Numbered from the stretch's first letter, positions 24,720 to 37,149 are shown. The stretch: 64,000 nucleotides of DNA from Epiperipatus broadwayi (GCA_028023455.1 JAQFVV010006275.1:374001-438000); one strand, 5' to 3'. Translations and numbers: made by a program. Notes: generated from the letters alone by a model not told the origin.

Positions 24720-27150
24720 GTATCACTTTCAAGGAATAATGCATGAATTGGAAGAACTGTCTAATATTGAATAGGATATTAAGTTAAAAGAAAAGATGAA
24801 AGACAATTGATTTAAAAAGTGGACATGTACTATACAACAAAATTACAAATAAGTGGAAAGGGTTTATTCATTATAAATAAGGTAAAGAAAATTGTTAATA
24901 ATGTATCAGACCTTAGAAAAATTAATTATGCAACTTAAATAGAAGATAAATACAGAAAACTCAGGTTTATGCTTCAGAAAGTTCTCATTGTGATGAAATA
25001 GAGGATTTTAATAAGGATGTACAAAATATTTTTGATCAGAACAAACATTTTAAAATTGTCATAAGATGCTTTAATACTAGAATTGATAAATGATTAAAAA
25101 TTATGTGCTATGGGTAAATTTCATTATGGTGAAATTAAGAGAGAACACAGACTTTATATTTCACAAAAATATGAATTCTTTTAGAAAAATGTTAAATGAA
25201 AGCATCCAAATAAAGGAATCCCAGAATTGGATTATATTTTGACTAACAAAATATATATTTCAAGATTGTAATATTCTTAATAAATTCAATGCATGAAGTA
25301 AATCATCGATATATGTATACAAAACTAGAGATAAAAATTATTAAGAAAAGCAGTATTTATAATTATATTCTTAATAACTGAAAATATTCTAATCAATTTA
25401 AATTAGAATTTGCCAATCAACAAAATCAATAGGAAAAAAACTGATACACTAGTAGAAACTGCAACAAAGAGGTTATTAAAAAGGCAGGAATTGATCAGTA
25501 CAAGACAATTTATAATTAAAAAAAAAGTATAAAAATGATCCATTAACGACTGAATATCTAAAATTTTGTAAAATGGTATGTTAATACTGGTGTAAGAAAA
25601 TATAATTGAATTATCAAGGAAAGGTATAGAAGAAAATCACAAGTATAGAACCACCTTAGTATTGGTAGGAAACATATCTGAAATAAGAAAAATATGGAAT
25701 TATTACTAAATAGAGAAATGACATAATGAAATATAGGGAAGAGTTCTCTATAAAGATTTATATAGCAATAAAAAAAAACAAAAAGTATCCCCTACAATTG
25801 TTACATTTATTTAAATGGTCAATATTTTAAATTAAAAAGTAAACCATGCATTTAAATCTATGACAATGGGAAAATCTTCCGGTAATGGTGGAATAATAAT
25901 CAATATCTTTAAAAAAAGGTGAAGAAATAGAAAACTTGTTGGCAAAATTATATATCAAAATCTAAATGATAAAAATGTACCAGATAATTGAAAAAATACA
26001 GTATTAATATTGATATTTAAAAAGGTTATAAAGATATTAGAAATTATAGACCTATTCATCTTTTATTAGTTCTATACAAAATTTTTAACTAAAATAATTA
26101 CAACTCATCTCCAGTGAAATTTGAATTTTAACCCATCAAAAGAACAAGCTGTATTTAAAAGTAGTTTTAGTACAATGGATCACATCCAAGTGTTGAAATT
26201 ATATAGGACTAACAATATGAATTGCAATGCTTTGAATTTGTAGATTTTGGAAAAACATTTTGATTCTATAAGCATTTTTCAGTTAATAAAGCATTGCATT
26301 ATCAAGATATAGACCCAGCAAAATGCAAGTGATGATTAGATTATATAACGATACCAAAAAAATTAACTACTGAGAAGGGTGATTCCATATCTCCAAAACT
26401 TTTTATAGCAGTTCTTCAAGAAGTATTTTATGGATTAAAATAAGAAGCTAAAAGTTGGAATAAAGGTAAATAGTTTATTTAAATCATCTAGACTTTTTAT
26501 ATGATGCAACTGTTTTCTCATATAATGCTTCAGAAAATGTTATGAGTTATCAGGTGAAAGTAAAAAAAAAAAAAAAATTGAACTAAAGATAAATGCTAAA
26601 AAGACTGTTTAATGAATATTTTTTTCAAAAGAAACATTGATAATAATGAATTAGAACTTTAACAACTACCAATATTTTGCTCATATTATTAATAAAGATA
26701 AAAACATAATAGATGAAATAATAATAAACTTGGAATATCTTTGGTAGAAATAACTTAATATTAAAAAGAAATGTCTACTGGTTTGAAGATTTTTAATAAA
26801 TGCTTTTGTTCTTACTTATGGATCTGAAACTTGAACACTTTACAGAAGAGTAATTCAGAGAAGGATGTATATCAGAAATAACAAGAAAATATTGAAAATG
26901 ATATAGAGAACAAACAGGTGTTACTGATATTGGTAAAAGACTTAAGGGATTCAAGTACAGCTGGACTGAACATATTACTAGAAGAGATTGTAGTGGAAGG
27001 ACAGTTAAATTGGATTCCAAATGCTAACAAAGACCTAGAATAAAATTGCATGTAAAAGTGATGGTTGAAATAAGAAAGTATGCTGGAGTGATGCGGGCAA
27101 GAGGTTAGAAATTGGAGAAACTGAATTAAACTTGGAGATGAGGATGATAG
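24720..27150 (+). mobile_element. RTE-clade LINE, old plus-strand copy A
   Basis: This is homologous to the reverse complement of 16.3-18.9 kb, and it begins slightly further 5' than the minus-strand copies: SGHVLYNK-like endonuclease text appears near 24820. Further matches are TCTCATTGTGATGAAATAGAGG near 24980, AAGGGTGATTCCATATCTCC (motif B, near 26380) and the C-terminal region near 26990-27120. Stops and frameshifts are everywhere. Motif C is replaced by FLYDA-like text near 26490. It was inserted long before the minus-strand copies. Confidence 0.75.
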
Positions 27151-27249
27151 TTTAGTAACTGTTCAAATCATGATAGATACTTGTATTCTAAGATTCATCC
27201 CCAACATATAAAAGAGAATATTCACATATCAAAAAATAAATAAATATGA

Positions 27250-27680
27250 ATAATCTTATTTGATCACTAAACATCACATGATCACCATTTTTTCTGCTTA
27301 CACAAGCTGTTTATAGTGGTTAAACTTTCCAAACAGTAGTGCCACTCAGTGCAAGCCAGAGTAATCAATAAGGTTTTTTTTTTTAATTATTAAAATCCCT
27401 ATCTAGTGCCTACTCATCCAATATCCCCAGACTAGTTATTGGCTTGTGGCATTCATTAATGAGGAGTCTTGGAACTGTACACTGCCCCTAGATCTAGGTG
27501 CAGTGCTCTCAGATCCAAGGCTCATCACTGATAAAAGACACAAGCTAGAAACTAATCTGGGGATATTGGATGACTAGGCATTGGATAGGGATTTTATGCA
27601 CAAACCTTCTTGCATCCATTGATTACTCTGGCTTGTGGATGGCGCTACTGTATGGAGAGTTTAGCCTCTGTATATTATTT
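27250..27680. mobile_element. Palindromic element family F1, copy at 27.3 kb
   Basis: It starts with the family terminal sequence ACTAAACATCACATGATCACC and has arms meeting at about 27490 (GATCTAGGTGCAGTGC). The right half repeats the left inverted (CCTATCTAGTGCCTACTCA / TGACTAGGCATTGGATAGGG). The right outer terminus is lost after GCCTCTGTA. A short T-rich replacement sits in the left arm near 27370. It lies directly after LINE copy A. Confidence 0.8.
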
Positions 27681-27959
27681 GAGCCTAAAAAATTCTGTAA
27701 TATTCACAAGACAATTTTTTTCCAGATATATTTTAATAAAATACTGTTTTATGATTAAAAATTGCTTGCAAGCACATAAATTGTGGTTAATTATACTTCA
27801 GTAATAAAAAATAAAATAGAAAATGTTATATTTTTTCTCACGAAAACGAATTTTCTCTGTCAGTATCAAGACAAAAATCATTACTACTTCTATTATCAAT
27901 AATCCAGGTTAATATATACATTGCTTATAAAGAGATAATGCACAATAACATTATGCATT

Positions 27960-28170
27960 AAACATCACATGATCATCATTCTTTAAGCTTACACACTGTT
28001 AATACAGTAGCAAAACTCTCCATACAGTAGCACAACTCGTTGCAAATCAGAGTAATCAGTGGATGCGGGGATTTTATGCACAAGCCTTTCTCCTGCATCG
28101 ATTGATTATTCTGGTATGTACTGAATGGTGCTACTGTATGAAGAGTTTTCCCTGTGTTAACATTATGTAT
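27960..28170. mobile_element. Palindromic element family F1, internally deleted copy
   Basis: Family terminal text TTAAACATCACATGATCATC begins the copy. The arms meet directly at GGGATTTTATGCACAAGCC with the central 200 bp missing, leaving a hairpin of about 210 bp. The arms share CTCCATACAGTAGCACAACT / GGTGCTACTGTATGAAGAG in inverted order. Confidence 0.78.
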
Positions 28171-29369
28171 TGTAAATATAAAAACATTGCATACTATGCT
28201 TATTCTTAATATCAGAATCGTGACAAATATATACATTCTCATTTTGGAGCAATATTCTATAAATTGGAACATGGATGCTCAACTCTACCTGTGTAGAAAA
28301 CTAAAGTTTAGGCTATTTTGTAAGCAAATGTTAATATAAAACAATATAATCATATATAGTTTTACTTTGGCATTTGTTTACTAATTGTGTATTTTTATAT
28401 ATATATATACAACAAAATTATGAAAGGGCATAGCTTCAATTTACTTTAATATGCCATGTACGAAAGATTCTGTGAATGTAAAATTCACTATTTAAAATTT
28501 TGTGAAAGCTTTAAAATTTAAAAAAAAAATATTGATAAAATGCAACTTCTACTTTTATAACAAAATACCACATCTCTTATAATAATTAAACATGGAAATT
28601 ACAAGTATCAAAAAATATTGCAAGCAGATAAACATTTTATTAAAAGCATTTCAATATTATATAAAATTCATACAAAATTTCTAATCTTTGTTATTGTTTT
28701 CATGAATATAATTTCTTTCTTGAAATAATTGGCAGAGATACTCTTATTTCAATTTGTGTTCAGCAATAACTTCTGATAATTAATTTTTAAAATCAATATA
28801 GATCAGAATGAGAATAGAATGGTACTTTTATATATTTTAATGTTAATAACAATCAAACACTATCAACAAACTCAACCTTTAGTCAAGGCAACTTCCTTTA
28901 ACAATAATGTATCTAAAGTCATATGACTTTCATTTAGATGTGAGCTAAACTCATGTGCTTTATTTTAATATATAGTACCATTAACAAAAAGTGTAATAAC
29001 TGAATTCAATAAAATATAATTTCTAATCTAATATGAAATTCATGGATCTGGGCTAAAATAGAAACAAAGCTAATTTCTGTAAAAATATTTGTTTCTGACT
29101 ACAGCTAACAACTAGAAACTTTTTACTAATTTGATTGATAGTTATCTGATGTTCATTGATTATTCCATTGAGAAAAAAATCTTGAATTCTAAATAAAAGA
29201 GATTAATTTTTATGAACCTTATTCAGTATTTTCACCAATGTTTGCTCCTAGTATACAGTAAAATGAAATTGGAATTAACCTTATAAATTTTACTACAATC
29301 AATATTGATTATATTAATAAATATTGATCTACAGCCCAATCAACTGAAAAATGACCCTTTGATTTCTCA
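28171..29369. other. A+T-rich DNA between palindromic element and duplicated block
   Basis: Nothing recognised. The open frames at 27976-28339 are the palindromic element read in opposite directions plus adjoining chance sequence. Confidence 0.5.
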
Positions 29370-29790
29370 AGAGATTTTTAAAAAGTTAAACAGAGTGAAT
29401 TTCCAATGTCCATTCGATTAATTGTGATTGGAGCTATTATTACTATAATTCACATAATATACAAACATGGATGGATTGCTCATTAATATACATTAGCACA
29501 CTTTAATGGCTTTTTCCTGTGGATTTAAGACAAAGATTTTGTATTCATTTTTCTTGGATACCTGATAATTCGTAAATGAGACATCATTTGCATTTTTTGG
29601 AGATGAGACAGATGTTTATAATTGTGTGAATATTTTTCTTTTTTATATTTAGTGTTAACAAAGATGAATTATAGTATTCATATTCTACAATGTATAAAGT
29701 CAGCAAATAAAGCTAAGTACGCTAAGAATAACTGAATTACTAACTTAGAAGCTATTTGATGATTTTTATTTGCTTAATTCCCTCTACCCA
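29370..29790 (+). repeat. Sequence shared upstream of the two plus-strand LINE copies (second)
   Basis: Counterpart of 23790-24240, with the shared words AATGTCCAT, ACATGGATGGATTGCTCA and GAAGCTATTTGATGA. It joins directly to LINE copy B without the 480-bp insert seen in the first. Divergence is high, so the pair is old. Confidence 0.5.
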
Positions 29791-31830
29791 TTACTTTCAA
29801 GTATATAATAAATATTGAATGAAATTGAAGAATGGCTAAATTTTACATTACACGATTAAACTTTGTAAAATAAAATAAAAAACTTGAAAAGATTTGAAAA
29901 ACGTGGAAATGTATTTTATTATAAAGACACAAATATTGGAAAAACAAGTGAAATAATTTGAAGACAAAATTGTAAAAATCAATGATATATTAAACAGAAT
30001 GATAAAAATAGCTATTCAACTTAGAAGATATCATAAATATTTCTAATAATATGTCATTCTGTATAAAAAAAATTTTTTTTTGTGCAGTTGTATAAAATAC
30101 TTCTCAATAAATGAAACACATTTTTAAAATTATCATAACTTTAATTTTTGAAGTGGAAAATATTTCAGAAATAAAATATTATGGATAAATTTGAACATGA
30201 AATAGAGATGACATACTTTGGATTTATGGAAAAAAAGAAAAAATGCATATTATAAATTAATTTTTGAGGCAAATCTAAAAAATAAAAATAGACATGGAAA
30301 GCAAAGTGGCTTATATTCTAACAATACACACACACACACACATAAAGATTATAATGTGCTTAATAAAATTTAATTTAGAGAGAGGACAATGAGTAATAAT
30401 ATGCAAAATAAATTTTAATGCAAAGCTAAAGATAAAAATTGATAAGAAGTCGATATCTTTAACTTTTAAAAATAATCCATGGAATTCAATTTAAGCTTAC
30501 AAATTGTTTTAAAAAATTAACTGACTTTAAAGATGTCTCAGACTTGAATAAAATATGATAATAGATAATCTATTAAAAACAGTTTTATAAATAATAGGAA
30601 CAAAAAACTGCAATTGAAACAAAACAATGTAATAAAAAAATATGAAATGGCAATGAAATATATATAAAATAATAAGTTATATTAAAAAAAAATATATTTC
30701 AGAAATGAGAAGAAAAAACATCACTATTATTAAAAAATAGTTTTAGATAAGAAAATATATAGAAAAAAGAACCAGAAAGTGCCATAACCCCTATTACTTA
30801 TAACACCTTTTGAAACTAATGAAGATATAGCATAAGAAAAAAAAACCACGAGGATTTATCAATGTTTTAAAAGCAGATAAGCAACACTATATACCAGATG
30901 GCTAGAAAAATACAATAATATTTATAAAAGAGAGGAAGTGGGGGCGAGAGTATTTCATATTAAAGGTTATCTCAGATTTCTACCAATTCTATATAATATT
31001 GTTATTAAGACCATTAAAAATTTTGAACTCAAACTAATAAAAAAAAAACCAAGATCACATCCAAGTATTAAGAGACATTATAATAAAGCAACTACTGAGT
31101 AAGAATTGCCACTTTCTATTATATTTGTAGATTTTAATTATGTAAACATTTCTGCTCTACAGAGTATGACATAGGGCAATTCCATTTCCCTGAAATTTTT
31201 CACAAATTATTTTATGTATTTTAAAAATGAAAACAAAAAAAATCAAAAATAAGTGGAGAAGTTTCACTAATAAAGATTTAAAACTACAGGTAAAAGCAAA
31301 AAGGTAGGACTAGAAATATTAAAAAACAAATGGTTCTTCAAAAATGAATTAGAAAAAATTAACAAACTATAAATTAAATGAAAACAGATATAATGGGTGA
31401 ATTTAATCACAAAATTAAACTTGGAGTGACTGCTTTTGTTAAAAATACTTTTAAAAGAAAATATGCAAATTCACTTAAAAAGGGAAGGTTTAAAATATCA
31501 GCACTTATTTATGGGTTTAAGATTTGAATATCTAATTGATGACTGCAGACATACAGTGAAAATGCATGATGGGATTATCAAAAAAGAATCAAATCTTAAA
31601 TACATGAAAGAAAAATTAAGTATCACTGGCATCTTTCAAAGAGTTAAAAAAATGAAATGAGAATGGGATATCGAAAATTGCAATAAATGAGCAACCCCTA
31701 AACTGGACTCAAAAAAATCATGCAGCATCTACAAAGAGACAAAATTTGAGATAGATAAATAACATAAATAATAAATTTTTTTGCTAATGTAAAATGGACA
31801 AAGAAAACATGGAGGAAGAGAGAGATACCT
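29790..31830 (+). mobile_element. RTE-clade LINE, very old plus-strand copy B
   Basis: Faint but ordered similarity to copy A and to the minus-strand LINEs is present. Examples are a CACATCCAAGTATTAA segment near 31060, a GCAATTCCATTTCCCTGAAA motif-B relic near 31180, and a CTAAACTGGACTC relic of the C-terminal WIP block near 31700. It is the most decayed copy of the family. The open frame at 31436-31660 is a chance stretch inside it and does not match LINE protein across its length. Confidence 0.55.
30326..30342. repeat. (AC)n microsatellite
   Basis: A short run of AC units inside LINE copy B; a likely polymorphic site. Confidence 0.9.
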
Positions 31831-32214
31831 ATTCCCAGTAGATTAATAATGATTAAAAATAATAATTTGAAGAGATAGAAATCATTAAACTTTCTAAAAT
31901 ATATATATATATTGTTAACAGTGATTAATTCTAAAACATTTAGCAATGTCAATTTTAGATACACATTACATCAAATAAACTAAAAATCAAATAAAATTTG
32001 TAAAAATGATTCAAAACAAATAATTAAACACTTCATAAAAACATGAAAAAAAAAACCATACTACTTTTATATATACTCAATTATAAAATATATAAATTCA
32101 AATTGTATTACAAAAATAGAGAACAATCAGCTTTATATACATATAAAATTGTATCTTCATGAAAATTTTATAATTATAAATACTCAAAAATGAGTCAATA
32201 TTTTCATTATGTTT

Positions 32215-32220
32215 TTTATT
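32215..32220 (-). terminator. MRPL3: Probable polyadenylation signal AATAAA of MRPL3
   Basis: The plus strand reads TTTATT, hence AATAAA on the gene strand, 51-56 bp past the stop codon. The region is A+T-rich, so chance occurrence is possible, but the position fits a short 3' UTR. Confidence 0.55.
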
Positions 32221-32270
32221 TACAACTCCATAAACTACAATTTATAATTGAAATTTAAAATAATCTAATT

Positions 32271-32570
32271 TTATGTTTTTCTCTTAATTTTGGCAGTCTT
32301 AGCTCTGCTTTTATCTCTTGTTGCTTCTTTTGGATCTTCAGGATATTCTATGGAAGGCTGATTAAACTGAAATAAATCTGGATGAAAAAGCTCTTCTGGA
32401 AGAGGGTTGCTATCTTCAGGATAGTATGTAGGAAAGGGAGGTGAAGGAGTGTCTTTAAAACGTTTTGGATAAAGAAAAGTATCAAATATATAAACATAAC
32501 CATTTATAGGACCAGGAATACAATGACCTTGGATATATAGGACATTATACTTTGTGTTAATGCGCCAAAT
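32271..32570 (-). CDS. MRPL3: MRPL3 (uL3m) terminal exon with stop codon
   Basis: The exon encodes 99 residues and a TAA stop. It begins IWRINTKYNVLYIQGHCIPG, which is the animal MRPL3 segment VWRINTKHNIIYV.GSVPG. It then gives a PSPPFPTYYPED and NPLPEELFHPDLFQFNQPSI section matching the acidic, proline-rich C-terminal region of arthropod and vertebrate MRPL3 (FPTY...LPEELY). The last 20 or so residues are a Lys/Arg-rich tail (DKSRAKTAKIKRKT), not a standard part of the family; it may be lineage-specific. The acceptor has a good pyrimidine tract. An AATAAA lies about 50 bp beyond the stop. The open frame and sensible splice sites indicate a functional gene rather than a pseudogene. Confidence 0.95.
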   Translation of the reverse strand: MWRINTKYNVLYIQGHCIPGPINGYVYIFDTFLYPKRFKDTPSPPFPTYYPEDSNPLPEELFHPDLFQFNQPSIEYPEDPKEATRDKSRAKTAKIKRKT

Positions 32571-32718
32571 CTGTAAGAAAAAAGAAGATTAAAGCAATAT
32601 TATATATATTTAAAATGACTTTTGGAGTTTTTTCAAGTGAAAAACCCTAAATAATACTTGAAATGTTTTATGTGAAAGTATTTACATCAACATATATATA
32701 TATATACATACATCACTA

Positions 32719-32877
32719 GATGGAGCTTACGAATAGCTCTAATCAAGCTTTATTTTATAAGTGCCGAAAAAGAAAGAATTCAAAATCTCTATCGTTAAGT
32801 CCCTATCTCCAGACCAATTGGTTTCGAGCTTACGGCTCACTAAAGTGGCTTGATTAGAGCTATTGGTAAGCTCCATC
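32719..32877. mobile_element. TA-flanked hairpin MITE, 159 bp
   Basis: The left end GATGGAGCTTACGAATAGCT is matched inverted at the right end (AGCTATTGGTAAGCTCCATC), extending to CTAATCAAGC, about 35 bp of inverted repeat. TA lies outside each end. Non-coding. It sits in the MRPL3 last intron about 150 bp from the terminal exon's acceptor. Confidence 0.75.
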
Positions 32878-34282
32878 TAATGATCATAAAATGCAAGCTT
32901 AAAAGCAAGTTACGAAATTTATGACTTGTTTTTAATTATTATATATATATATAAAGTTAATATGAAGTAGACTTAAAACTGCATGTGTGTATATACATAT
33001 TTTATAAATCATGCTTTTGGAAAAAATCATGTTTAATACAATAAATTCAAAGTAAAATACTGCCAGCACTAGAATACCAAGGATAAGTATTATATTGTCG
33101 AAATGTCAATATTTTATTTTGAATTTCTTTTATTATATGGTTGCTATATCCAGTTGAGGGAAGGATTATCTTGTTGAAACACTGGTATTTTGTTCCGATT
33201 TTATTTTATTAAACATGGTTGATCCTGAAAACATAATTCATAAAACATCTTTTGCCCATGAAAATATTCATTTCAACATACATATACTTACACAAGGTTA
33301 ATATAAAATATTTAGTTTTAAAATTATGTAACATATACAATTATAAAAAATGTATATATATAAAAAAGGCAAAATTCCCACATTTTACAGATTTTCTATA
33401 TGCTTACTATACAAATAAAAACACAAACCTATTCAACAACTACATTGCTCTAACAATGATGGCAACAGCCATGGTTTTCACCCATTGTGAATAATGATGG
33501 CACAAAGAAAATTAATGTAGCACTACAATAGTGTCAAATTTGGGGTAAAAAAAAAACCATGAAGTCAACTTTTAGTAATGGGCTATTGATAGTTTCACAT
33601 TTCGTTATTATATCACTTATGCAGTTTGTGCAAAATTATTTACATTTTTTATTGCAATCATATATACACACTCCCACACATGTATGGAAATTTATTAATG
33701 ACTAATCACACACGATTATGCCTAATAGATTCAAATGTTAAACTTACTTTTTTGATATTTTAATATAATTTATACATATATCTACTTGTAAATTTACTTC
33801 TTGATTTTATCCCTCTTCAAACAAAAGAACAAGGATATCATACAAAAATAAATAGTCCCCAAGATGCATTTCTGTTGAAATGACTTCATTATTTGGCCCA
33901 GATTATTCAAGTCTCTCCAATATCTTTAACAGTGTTTATTATATTTCATTATAACTCAATGCATGACTTGTATGTATTTTTATTGACAATTTATTATCCT
34001 AATAAATAGTTATTCTCTTAATATATTTATCCAAAAGAGGGCGCACAGAAGTTATAAGCTTGAACATTAAATTTTAATAAATAATTTAACATTATTATTA
34101 AGAGAGTTAATGCTTAATATGAAACTTTTAACTTTAGTCATTATATTAATTTTAATATCATTTAAACAGTTTTTACCAGTAATTTCTGTATTTTTATCAC
34201 AATCTGGATATTAGAGATCTTAGTTACATTTCTATTGTTTCAAGATAGTTTTCATTTTTTCCTGTAAAGTATTTCTAAACTT

Positions 34283-34489
34283 TAATATTAATATCATCTA
34301 TGTTCTTTATTACTTTTACAATGCTTTTTTTACAACCTAATATGACAGTTAAGATTAATATGAAAGTTAAGATTTGGAGATATAAGTAGAAGATCTGAAG
34401 AAGATTGCTGGGACAATCAAAACTGTCATATTAGGTTGTAAAAAAAAGCATTGTAAAAGTAATAAAGAACATAGATGATATTAATATTA
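34283..34489. repeat. Near-perfect 68-bp inverted repeat with 70-bp loop
   Basis: Arms 34283-34350 and 34421-34489 are exact inverted copies apart from one extra A in a homopolymer. The arms include ATCATCTATGTTCTTTATTA and ACAACCTAATATGACAGTT. Such identity in otherwise decayed DNA implies a recent event. It could be a MITE, a local inverted duplication, or an expressed hairpin. Confidence 0.88.
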
Positions 34490-36130
34490 TATGGATTTGA
34501 CAATGCAATAGGAAAGATAAAGTTATAATATTTCTAAACTTCTATGCAGAATAAAATAATACATTCCTAGAATTTAATTTATCACTTCTTTTGATTCTAA
34601 AAATGTTCTTGCTTTTAACTTGTACACTTTAAACATTTTAAATTTATAATTCTAGATAAATTCAGAAAACTAAAAAACTTTTTCTACACAACAATGCAAT
34701 CAATTATAGCAATAAGTGCTAGCAAGTATTCATAATTGGCAGCAAAAGCTTATTTAATATTTTGAAAATTATTATTGATTGTCAACCTGAGATTATATTT
34801 ATGTTATGAGATCTACTGAAAATCTAACTCATGGGAGCATTTTTCTAGTGGCAATTATATCATATAATTGCAAAGTAGTAATAAATTAGTAATAATTATT
34901 TAATATAGTTTACTAAATAATGCAGATAAAATAATAAAATGTTGTCAAGTAATTGAGAAATTTGATTTTTGCCCTTCCACTTGATTTTGTAAAGTTCTAT
35001 AAGATAAAAAGAATAGTTAGAGTTAAGAAAAAATCAATATCAAGACTTAAACAATTGTATGATTAAGATAACAAAAAATAAAATAAACCACTCATAACAA
35101 TTATGCTTATTAATATATAGTCATTTCTTAATCTGTATTTTTTCTTTAGTTTTATTTATAAATATATTTATATTTGGCGGAACCATTATACCTAGTTACA
35201 AAAGCCATTGACTCAACTGCTTACTGGGTGAAAAATTAATAAACACAAATTTTAAAAATTATTTTCTAATTTAGATTCCAAATATTTGGCAATATAATCC
35301 ATAAGCTTGAAATTACTACAAAATTAAAAAAAAAATTACAAAACACATACACTTGAACAATATTATAGTATTACATCTTAAACTATACTTTTTTTTTTTT
35401 TGCATCATACATTTGGAAAATTTGTTTAAATTTTACTAAAGCATTTTTATTGAATGAAAATAAAAATTGAAAATTCTTGCTACTTATTTCATATGTCAGA
35501 TAACAATTATATGGTGAAAGAACAAAAATTCAATTTACTGAAAAATTTTTGAATATTCCCCAATGCAATTTCATAAAACTCAAGTTCTATGTATTCCTTA
35601 AATTGATAATTCTAACATTGTGTTCATACTATTTTTTAAAAAATATCAACAACAGGGCCTTACTGTTTGATAAATTAAGGAAAGAAATATTTATATAGGA
35701 AAAAAAGTAGAGAATTTCAATTACTTCATGTTCTCAAAAAAAAAAAAAAAAAATGAAAAAAATTGATCAACCTATTTGTTGTCATTTTTATTATAAAAAA
35801 ATTATTAATCATTGAGTAGTTTTAAATTAATACATTAATTCAATACATGTGAATGTAACTACTCGTGAATTCAATAATAATATGATTAGAGAAGAATATT
35901 ATACTCAAGATAAATGTAAGACAAATTTTAAAGAAGTTAATAATTTTAATTCATCATTTTAAAAACTATAATTTGGTTTTTAGTATAGAAAGCTTATACA
36001 AGATCAAACAAAGAAGCAATCATTTAGTGATCACTTTTGACTAAAAATTTTCCTTGGCAATTGAAATCTACAAAATATTGTTTTTCAAAATTGTTCAAAT
36101 GTTTATTGTTCACTCAATTATTTAATCTTT

Positions 36131-36224
36131 TTTTCACATGTCAAATGCGTTGAATGGGAAGCGAACCCGGACCAGCTGCTTGGAAGGCAGCTATGTAAAC
36201 CACTAGGCCACCAATGCTCACAAC
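36131..36224 (-). mobile_element. Retroposed tRNA unit with 12-bp target-site duplication
   Basis: TATTTAATCTTT occurs at 36119-36130 and again at 36225-36236, bracketing the tRNA-like sequence with a 7-nt leader and an 11-nt trailer that ends in a short A run on the minus strand. This is the signature of LINE-driven retroposition. It lies in the MRPL3 last intron, in the gene's orientation. Confidence 0.8.
36146..36217 (-). pseudogene. tRNA-Gly(TCC)-like retropseudogene
   Basis: The minus strand starts GCATTGGTGGCCTAGTGG and contains CTGCCTTCCAAGCAG, a perfect anticodon arm with TCC in the loop. A box-B-like GGGTTCGCTTCCC follows, then CAACGCA. The whole parallels eukaryotic tRNA-Gly(TCC). 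The acceptor stem has an A-C mismatch at the third pair and the T stem has two mismatches, so it is decayed. It lies in a retroposed unit with target duplications and is most likely not a functional tRNA gene. A short tRNA-derived SINE is an alternative reading. Confidence 0.82.
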
Positions 36225-36913
36225 TATTTAATCTTTCACTTCGGACTATAAGGATTCGTCATTTAAGAAATGTATTATTGCCTATTGAAATATTTTTAAT
36301 AGATTATATTGTTAATGAAGAAATAATTCTGAAAACAACAGATTTGAAAAAATATATATATTTAGTAGAAAAATTAGTTTATAAAATGATAAGGATATGC
36401 TACTGGGGGAAGGGGGTGAGTGTGTGGTAAATAAAAGCAGGTAAAATATTCATTCGGTGGTTAGGTGATGTGGGAATATATTAACTAGACAGAAAAAAAA
36501 ATGTAAAGGTTTGTCTGCCAGATAATGGGAATTTAAACATTGTTAAAATGTTAGGAAAAAAAATACTTACATATTAGTCTGGCAATGAGATGTCGTATAT
36601 GAATTTGTCTGACAATAATTTTTTAATCTTGCAATCTTGGAAAATAAGATCTACATGGAAGCTTCTGATAAACTTAATCAATCAATTAAAGATTTATTTG
36701 GAAAAATGACAACCTATAACTTTACTTATTGGAAATGATACAAACATCTATAAACATGGACTTACATTTTTTGCGAGAAACGATCTTCCAATAAGTAAAC
36801 TTTTAACAATCTATATTTATTCCAAGTGGTAACCAAACAAAAAAAAAAAAAACCAATACATATATTTAACCACATGATTCTGTCCATTTACAAAATATTG
36901 TCTCTTAGTATCA

Positions 36914-37145
36914 CTATGGTGGTGGACTGAAGTTTTTTTTAACCTCATACCATTTTCCGTTACTAATGGCTACTCTCTTTTGACAATCCTGAAAGAAAAC
37001 AACACCACCGTTTGTCCGAACTGTGGACATAAACTGTGATATCATGGCCATTTGTGTGAACTTTTTGTGAGAGCAGGATGCCAAAGTTTTGAAAATAATG
37101 GATTGCATCATCCTTGGTAGCGGGCAGTTCCCAAATTTTAATCAT
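36914..37145 (-). pseudogene. Merlin/IS1016-like (ISXO2-type) transposase N-terminal fragment
   Basis: Two overlapping minus-strand frames combine, across a frameshift, into WELPATKDDAIHYFQNFGIL, NGHDITVYV, KRWCCFLSG and CQKRVAISNGKWYE. This follows the order of the zinc-ribbon N-terminus in Merlin-type transposases: an AI.F.Q..G.L start, C.NGH.M.L, RW.C....C.KR, G.WF. One ribbon cysteine pair is lost. The catalytic domain was not found downstream. Assignment rests on motif resemblance from memory of the family, hence moderate confidence. Confidence 0.5.
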
Positions 37146-37149
37146 TTAA

